Assembly (NCBI GenBank): GCA_013368375.1
Contig: JAACJP010000036.1
Coordinates: 248,001 to 312,000, forward strand
DNA length: 64,000 nucleotides
Direction: 5' to 3'
From: Tricholomella constricta
Taxonomy: Eukaryota; Basidiomycota; Agaricomycetes; Agaricales; Lyophyllaceae
Position numbers and translations under genes: made by a program. The notes beneath the pieces were generated by a model, which saw only the letters and a list, made by a program, of their open reading frames with translations, was not told where the DNA came from and searched no databases. Shown here in pieces: positions 57,190-64,000 of this stretch (position 1 is the first letter of the stretch; each line of letters opens with the position of its first letter).

Positions 57190-59933
57190 TTAAGCACTTA
57201 GCACGTTCTTCCACCTTGAACCTCCAATCTCACTCAACACCCTTTCTACCTCACTTTCCAAATTGAGTAGGACCTTTTGCTCCCCTTCCGGCTTTTTTAA
57301 AACTGCAGCTCCTTCCTCCACAAGTATCGCGCGGGACGCCACCACGGCGTCCAACACCAATGTAAGCTCGCTCGGCGTCGGTTTCCTCGAGGGGTCCGTC
57401 GGAGACGTGAGGACATTCATATAAATAAGGTGCTGGTGTTGAACCTAGGAAATTCATCTTAATTAATAATTTCGCCGATCGTTAAACTGAAAAGCGGTTA
57501 CTGACTTTGCCCCACTTAATTTCATCTACACCTTCCCGTTTGATGCATTTTATTAAGGAGGCGAACATCATCTGCTCGTGGAAGCCGCAATCGCGGAGAT
57601 ACGCTGCGGTGGGGCTGTTCTGTATTACTTGGATAACCTCCTTGACCTCCGGTGCGCGTGCTGTACGGCGTTTCGGTAGCACCAGCTCGATCGTGCGCCT
57701 GTGGGACAGCCAGTTAACACCAAAGAACAGGCAATAAATTGGGGCCTCTCGAACCTGCAGATGTCCAATGCATGTCTCGCATCACCACGGATACTGCTGA
57801 CCTTCATGTCAGCAAGCTTAATTGCATCTATACTCTAAGCTTCCTGTGCGTCATCCTCCAGACCGTCTTTAACACTTTGCAATCGCGCGTGAATAATCTG
57901 CTGGAGTTGCGATGAGGTGTATGGCTGAAATTTATCCGAATCATCCCTATAATTTGTCACAATATAAATGAATGAGTACCGACGAAAAAAGTCGAACGAA
58001 GAGAACGAACCAACCTAAGCGACTCCGCACTCGCCCACTCATCACTCGTTCAGGGAGGTCCATAGTGTTTGCAACAGCGATAACCACAAGCTTGCTACCC
58101 ACCAGTGTCGGCCAATTGAAAAAATTGTACATCACGTCCTGCTTGGCGGTCACCAGCTGATCGAGCTCGTCCATGAGCAATACACTGCAAAAGAGGCATT
58201 ATCAGCATTGATCGAGTAGAATGTAATGTTAGAGCTTACCAAGTGTGACCCCCTGGACCACGTCCGCCGCTGCCACTGAAATACCTTGTGAGGGCTTTGA
58301 GGCTCTCCTTGGCTCCGATGCGCAAGTGGCCGTGTTTGGCTACGTCATGGCCGGACACACCCTCCCAGAGCAGATTATAAGCAGCAGGCGGCTCTAGGAT
58401 CTTGAGGCCGTTGATTTCAACATACGTGAGTGGATATGTTTCCTACATTAACCGTAAGCTTGGTCCCAAGTGATGGAAAGAAAGAACAAACATTATTTTC
58501 AGCCATTCGTTTCAGTTGTATGACAACAGCATGGACAGTCGCCGTTTTCCCGGTCCCCAGGACTCCTGATGTATCTACGAGGCGTATCCTTTAGCTCGCA
58601 TGTTCAAATCCGTAAACAGTGGGGCAAATTGGACTTACACACACAGCCTCCACTTCCTTCCTCCAACAACTCCCCGACGCAGCGCAACACCTTCTCAAAC
58701 TCCTCTTCTCTACATGGCCGTGCATCGAGTCAGCTCCCTACATGCAAGACATGCATGGTGCGGAGCCACGGACCTTTTGGCAGATGTGAGAGGTCGTGGG
58801 AGGCGTACTTCAGTGTCTGTGGGCGGACAGCGAACTTCTGTTTCCGAGAGGGGTATCTTTTACTCTACCGCGCTGGTTCAGGATCGCTTTCGAGTGTGGC
58901 GTTGGGTGCACGATAGCCTTCGACCGCTGTTTTCGTGGAGTAGCAGTTGTTGATCCCCGTTTAGTAGAAAATTTCGAGCCAGTTGAGTGTTTCCACTTGT
59001 TTATGGATGGGGTTTGTGGAATATTGTTGAAGTCTGATGCAACGGAGAAGAGCGCTGAGGAGTCCGAGTCATTCCCGTCAATAGAGGGCGGTAAATCGTC
59101 GTCGGTGTCAGCCTGGAACTCATCATTGGTGGCATTGCCACTGGACTCGCCCTCAGATTCGCGATGGTTTCGAGCTTCTGGTGTTCCTTGGGACGTGAAA
59201 GAGCCGCGCGAGCAGACACCGCATCCTTTTTGCTGTGTCCACATCCCACCATAGATCCGCTGCCCCACTCTGCGTCGATCTCTTTTGGCGGCTCTGTCGT
59301 CGAAACATTGGCCATGAGGCGATGCTGGTCCCATCTAAAGTTGAAGTAGAGTCCACACATTGAATCGATGGCTAGGTGACAGTAGAAACCTTGAGCCTCG
59401 TCCTCGTCACCAGTATCATCGTCATAGACAAATAGAGCTTCATCCCTCTTCCTGCTCCTAGAAACTGACCAGGCCTCGGCACTCTTGATCTCCAAGCGTG
59501 CAGGTGGCATGCTCGTAACATGACAATGACCCAAGAGGTCTTCAGGGAAGGTGGTTTGGTTGCCGTCCAGAATATAATAGACCTCATTCTGCACGTAATT
59601 TAACAAGCTCAGTAAGCGAAGATATATGAGGAGATCAAGTGACCTTCGCATGATCGCGTTTGCGCGTATTCCTGGCAGCTCCGTCGGTCGCACAAATCAG
59701 TGGACACGCACCCGCATCTTGTCAGAATCTGATTCCTCTTCCGACCCCATCCTCCTTATTTCCCACATGAAAAGAATAACGCCAATGCTGGGGAGCTTGT
59801 GCTGTAAAAGAAGCTTATCTGTCTTGACTAGAACGGTGTCCCCGATGTTGTAGGTAATGAGATCGCCGTGTGGTCCAGCGGTCCGATTTTTCTTTCCTTT
59901 GGATCTAAATGCCTTGACGGACGGGTTCTTCAT
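57190..59933 (-). CDS. orc1: Origin recognition complex subunit 1 (ORC1)
   Basis: DNA replication initiator that binds origins and loads the MCM helicase with CDC6. The BAH domain comes first ([34 protein letters not shown] context, [19 protein letters not shown]). An acidic disordered linker follows, then the AAA+ ATPase with Walker [16 protein letters not shown] (about 58525-58570), [14 protein letters not shown], Walker [21 protein letters not shown], and the sensor region [20 protein letters not shown]. The winged-helix end is [18 protein letters not shown] with the stop at 57190. Many introns. The frame is open to about 60020 with no earlier ATG. The ATG at 59933 (MKNPSVKAF) is the first in frame, but conserved-looking residues upstream (ETETVFYRSLE) suggest a 5' exon in 60030-60230 that I could not join. 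Confidence 0.9.
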
Positions 59934-60020
59934 CTCCAAGGATCGATAGAACACAGTTTCCGTCTCACCTTTATCTTCCCCTTCCCCCAATTTCTCCCTT
60001 TCGTCATAAGTAGATCCAAG

Positions 60021-60408
60021 TCAGGATTCGTCGGTCAAATGCAGAGCGGTTCTCCGATCCAAGAGGTCATTCTTCACTCTGGAGGGCGTCGCTAACGGCT
60101 GAAATCTCCTCGACCTTCGAGGTCCCTGTGGGAGGATTTCGGACATTGCAAGATGGTGTCGACGTGAACAAGAAAGTTGCGCGCTGTGACATATCAAAGG
60201 TCACGGAATCGTTCCACGGGTTGTGACGTAGCGCGTCCTTCTGTCTGCATTGACGCGCTCGGCTTCCCCAAATCCAATACAACGCATCCACAATACTAAT
60301 GCTAAATTCCAGGCCTAGGTTCAACAAGCCTCCAAGTCGATTGCAAAGTTGGAAATTCTGTCGGCACGAGTCAGGGGGTCTTCGGTTACACACATAATGG
60401 TGTTGCAA
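60021..60408. other. Presumed 5' region of ORC1 and flank of the second tRNA
   Basis: A minus-strand frame (60067-60408) includes MSQRATFLFTSTPSCNVRNP and could be the first ORC1 exon. No junction consistent with phase and splice sites was found. Confidence 0.3.
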
Positions 60409-60514
60409 GGCAAGATGGCCGAGCGGTTAAGGCGTGTGACTCAAGCGTAGCTTGCCTGCATTCGCGGGTTCTCATCATCGTATGATGGCGTGGGTTCAAG
60501 TCCCACTCTTGTCA
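60409..60514 (+). tRNA. tRNA-Leu (CAA), intron-containing, copy 2
   Basis: Same 106 nt as the gene at 55140 except for one base in the intron (ACCTGC to GCCTGC). Same strand, same TTTTT terminator at 60516. Flanking DNA on both sides differs, apart from a few bases. Confidence 0.9.
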
Positions 60515-62070
60515 CTTTTTGCTGATAACTGCCATTTCCATCCCTCTGGCAGGTTTTTCTTGCCTCTTCACTCCGAATCTCATCTGTCAATCGCCTGGGA
60601 CTATTTTGTTTGGACTGAACGTAAGTATATTTAGCCTTCCATTTGCTCAAAACATCGCTAATGACCGTCAACGTGCGTCCACGGTTTGCTCCTCAAGACG
60701 GCTCTGATAAAGCCTACCATGGCATCGCCCCCCCATTCCCGACTGCCTTAACAGAAACCACAGGCCCGGTGACGCCGCAGATCCTTGAATTCATCGTCCG
60801 AAATCCCACCCTTTGCAGGAATAATCGCGCATCGAAGATGAAAGATTGCCTGCGGCAGAGGAGTAGTGAGAAACAAGTGGAGGTACATCGCGTGCAAGGC
60901 CCTGCTAAACTTCATTCCCCCCATCCTTTGGTGTCTCGCGCCGCGAAACTCGGCCACGAGCGCAAAGGAGGCTTCGATGCTGCTGGGCCACATTTGCGAC
61001 AAGGAATCACTTTCTGGTTTTTCCGACCCATGAGTGTTACAGACTGGTGCGTTGTAGAGACTTGAGATCCTGGACCGTTCAAAGATGCCGTGACCAAGTC
61101 GTCGAACCGGTCTGGACAGAATCTACTGTCGGTCTCGTCTTCCAGGGCTACCAAGGATCTAGGGCCTCGCAATCATCGCGCAGTGTTCTGAACTAGACGA
61201 TCTACGCTCCTGGAGTCTAGCGACAAGCCCACTCTCGAGGATACTTTGAGCATCTTGTGTCAATGTTTTCGTGTCGTCACGTTCTTCCTTCATATCTGGC
61301 TCGAACGGGAAAATTCAATGCTTACAGGCACCACGCTCACCACTCTGCCATCTCTGGAGAAATAGTAGGGAGGAGCTTCAACTATCTTTTGATCACGGAG
61401 TCATCGAACCTCCAGTCAGGTCATTCTTCGAATGCGGCTTCGGAACCTAAGCTTGAAAAATGGTGAGAAATGTAAGCATACCTGCTTCAATTCCCTCCTC
61501 CGTTGTACTGACGAGATTGATATATGACATGGACTTGGAAACTCTGTAGCGCTTGGTGGAATCTTGCTCTGCATGACGTCAGTCAGGCGGCTACATATCG
61601 ACAGCTTCCCCGAAACAGTCAATGCCCAGAACTGCTTTGGGAAGACCTGGAAGCTTCGTTGGAATCCGCGATGCTCAACTCAATGTTCTTTAACTTATCT
61701 CAATCCCATCGGCGCAGCTTTGCCCTCTCGCTTGTAGATATCCACTTTCCGACAATGAGCGGCATCAAGGACCAGACCGACTTACAATTTGACCTTTGGA
61801 TTTGCATCCGGTCGGCGACGGCGAATTTGGATGACGACAGCGGCGCATCGCCTTTTGTCCTAACAGTTTACCGCTTTCCTCTTAGTCTCTACGCGAGGCG
61901 AATTCAGTTCGCCCTGGTTTAGAGCTTGCTTCGCCGCGCTTTGCGCAGTATGCAATTCCAATACACTTTTGGAGATCGCGTTGATCGCCCCAGATAGTAC
62001 AACCGTTTGGTCGAGGTCAACGGATAATATTACATACTTCACAACATGATAGTGATGGTAATTATATTGT
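60515..62070. other. Intergenic stretch (1.6 kb) without a recognised gene
   Basis: Two plus-strand ORFs of 130-140 codons (60643-61065 and 61524-61922) have no recognisable domain. They may be chance ORFs or exons of an unknown gene. Confidence 0.4.
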
Positions 62071-63339
62071 TTACACTGTTTCCTTTGGGCGCACAACCAG
62101 TTTGACTCCCGACACCTGGTCGGCTTTCATTCTCTCCAAACCACCTACGACACCGCCCAGGCCACCAGGAAGCACTTCGACTCGGTTTGGCTAAGCGCAC
62201 CAGTCAGACTCAAGAACACGCGTTCGCAGAATATTCAGACGCACCTTGATTGAACTTTGTCCCAAGAGTTCCGTGAGGTTGCTGTAGAGTTTGACGCCCA
62301 ATTCCCGAGAATGGGGGAGTGTCCAAACACCAAAGGTGGGGATGATATCCTTGCCTTCTACCGCTTTGACTTGTTCGGCGGGAGGGAGGACAAGCACGAG
62401 ATCGCCACCATCGGCAAGGAGACTGTAGCCACTTTGCTGAGTGTCAGGCAAGGACACGGAGTCGAAAACGGTCTCGACGGGCGCAGTCGTGACCTTAGCA
62501 ACTTCTGCCGCAAGTGCCGCCGAGGATAGATTTCGGTCCAGGACGTGTGAGGCTCCAAGCGACTTGAGGTGCTCCTCGTGCTTTAAAGAGGCGGTTGTGA
62601 TGATGGGAGAGAAGCCAGAGAGTTTAGCAACCTGGATAACTGGCCACACATAGTATTCGTTAGAATTCAGACATGACCCGATCAGAGGTTAGTGCATACC
62701 GTATTGACCCACGGATGTAGCACCTCCTAAGATCACGATCGGCTTGCCTGCATATTTCCCGCGTGTGAAGACATCGAGAGGCGCGACGAGACCAGCACCG
62801 TGAGGTTTGGGGAGGTATAGCCCTGCTACAGCAGCAGCAAGTGCAACCGGGATTGTGGCGGCTTGTTCGAATGAAAGCTGAGGCGGAATCTGGGACACAT
62901 TTAGCAAGAGTACATTCGAGGACAGTTAGTAGCCGCGATGACGTACCTTTGCAGTTATCGCGGCGTCAGCCAAGGTGTATTGCTGATAGCCAGCCATATC
63001 ATGCGTCCAGGAACCTTGGAATACCCTACGGAGAACTTTGAGTACCCTAAAACGATCCGAGATTGGCATTGAAGGCACATACACTCTGTCTCCTACGGAG
63101 AAGTCAGAGACACCGCTACCGATCTCCTCGACCACCCCCGATATGTCTGTCCCAATGAGAGCGGGATAGTCTTCGACGAAGATGCCGTATTTCTGAACTT
63201 TCCAGTCGACGGGGTTGAGTCCAGTGGCTTCGATCTGCACTAAGAGTTGGCCAGGACCAGGCTTATGGATAGCCTGTTCCCGAAGTTTAAATTCTCCAAA
63301 CTTGGATTCAAGGAATAGAGCTTTTTGAGTTCCGGCCAT
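62071..63339 (-). CDS. Zinc-type (MDR) alcohol dehydrogenase-like / enoyl reductase-like protein
   Basis: Medium-chain dehydrogenase/reductase. It starts MAGTQKALFLESKFGEFKLR. The catalytic N-terminal fold has LVQIEATGLNPVDWKVQKYG and PALIGTDISGVVEEIGSGVS. The NADPH-binding domain has IVILGGATSVGQYGM (nucleotide-binding glycines), QVAKLSGFSPIITTASLKHE and SLGASHVLDRN. The C-terminus is PNRVEVLPGGLGGVVGGLER, then a short end KETV with the stop at 62071-62073. The structural-zinc cysteines are not seen, so it belongs to the zinc-independent quinone reductase/enoyl reductase-like side of the family. At least three introns. Substrate unknown. Confidence 0.88.
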
Positions 63340-63754
63340 TGTAATGGTATGTGCGAGTAAGTGGAAGGTGAGGCCTGAGAATCAAGAATCAAGACCAGGC
63401 TCTCTTTATATAGTGCTGAGAGGGCGAAAGAACGCTTACAGATCTTTGGTGCTCATGTCAAATCGTTACGCTGACTGAGCAGAAGTCTTAGGTACGGCAA
63501 TCACACATACTATGAACCCGATTTCATGAGACTGACAAACGTCATTTTCACCGTGAATGGCTCAACGACAAGAATAACTGCTTGGTCAGTAGTAATTACA
63601 CGAGACACTGTTCGCCGCCAAGGGCCATGACCGCCAATTCGGTATCGATGGCGATACAATTTGCAAGGTTATTGATCACGCCAATCCATCCGATGTTTGC
63701 GGCTTGCGCCACTAGTCCTCCAATTATAAATGATATATGTACATAGAATAACTG
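63340..63754. other. Intergenic, dehydrogenase promoter and ABC transporter 3' flank
   Basis: Contains the promoter of the minus-strand dehydrogenase and the 3' flank of the next minus-strand gene. Nothing else seen. Confidence 0.5.
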
Positions 63755-64000
63755 TTACCGTCTTTCCTTGACGAAAAAGTGTAAGGTGATATAGCTCGCT
63801 GAAGTGAACGTGACAAAAAAAAATAGCAAGAAGGGAGATGTTCGGCCACCAGAAGGACTGTCGGGTTGATAAGTCAGTAATTATCGCAATGGGAATGATG
63901 CAGCGACAAAGAGTGATTACCTGTGCTCGTAGGCCAAATACGGAGAGGATAGTAGCCGCCGGGAGGTCGAGTTCTACTCCATACTGAGAATCGGAAGCTT
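63755..64000 (-). pseudogene. 3' end of an ABC transporter gene with an apparent frameshift
   Basis: The minus strand reads YGVELDLPAATILSVFGLRA at the window edge, then an intron (GTAATC...CCGACAG), then SFWWPNISLLAIFF. This resembles the last segment of ABCG/White-type half or full transporters, where a terminal membrane helix follows. A run of nine T at 63814-63822 puts the rest out of frame. With eight T the frame would continue VTFTSASYITLHFFVKERR to a stop at 63755-63757. Either the gene carries a one-base insertion near its end, making a replaced C-terminus, or the run was misread. The bulk of the gene lies beyond the window. Confidence 0.5.

Noticed and set aside
1..64000. CRISPR arrays, bacterial-type operons, riboswitches, integrated virus or retrotransposon genes
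   Set aside because: No regularly spaced short repeats, and no reverse transcriptase, integrase, transposase, capsid or polymerase motifs were seen; the DNA is clearly fungal nuclear.

Overview
This window reads as nuclear DNA of a filamentous basidiomycete (most likely Agaricomycetes). The genes are dense in short introns of about 45-80 nt. The protein set is typical of that group: leucine-rich F-box proteins, a fungal SLATT membrane protein, and tandem indoleamine 2,3-dioxygenases. Coding regions have no bias towards operons; genes lie on both strands, each with its own exon structure.

Layout, left to right. 1-3.4 kb: the 3' part of mitochondrial Lon protease (+). 3.5-7.0 kb: three tandem ~1.15-1.25 kb repeat units, each with one gene for an unrecognised small protein with a basic, NLS-like tail. 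7.3-9.6 kb: an UNC93-like membrane protein (-). 11.8-12.7 kb: a fungal SLATT two-TM protein (-). 13.3-18.6 kb: the cytoplasmic 5'-3' exoribonuclease XRN1 (-). 20.0-22.2 kb: GMP synthase (-). 26.0-27.5 kb: a three-repeat MYB factor (+). 30.0-31.9 kb: aldose 1-epimerase (+), followed by a hypothetical membrane protein. 34.2-34.8 kb: ribosomal protein eS10 (+). 35.1-36.8 kb: a GDP-fucose O-fucosyltransferase-like type II membrane protein (-). 39.3-39.9 kb: the PP1 inhibitor YPI1 (-). 40.6-41.5 kb: a MYND zinc-finger protein (-).

43.7-53.3 kb is a recombinationally active block. It holds a decayed indoleamine 2,3-dioxygenase (IDO) and two intact IDO genes. It also holds a tandem duplication of about 2 kb that carried the 3' end of the second IDO gene together with a gene for a secreted protein, giving two nearly identical secreted-protein genes. 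The duplicated IDO fragment contains a perfect 32-bp-arm palindrome.

53.3-64 kb holds two F-box genes, two almost identical intron-containing tRNA-Leu(CAA) genes, the replication initiator ORC1 (-), an MDR-family dehydrogenase (-), and the last exons of an ABC transporter (-) that runs off the right edge and carries an apparent homopolymer frameshift.

Most genes are housekeeping (protein quality control, RNA decay, purine synthesis, translation, replication licensing) and do not form one pathway. The unusual features are structural: very small exons in four genes, two GC-AG introns, several long perfect hairpins, and three separate local duplications. Long gene-poor stretches lie at 22.2-26.0, 27.5-30.0, 36.8-39.3 and 41.5-43.7 kb.
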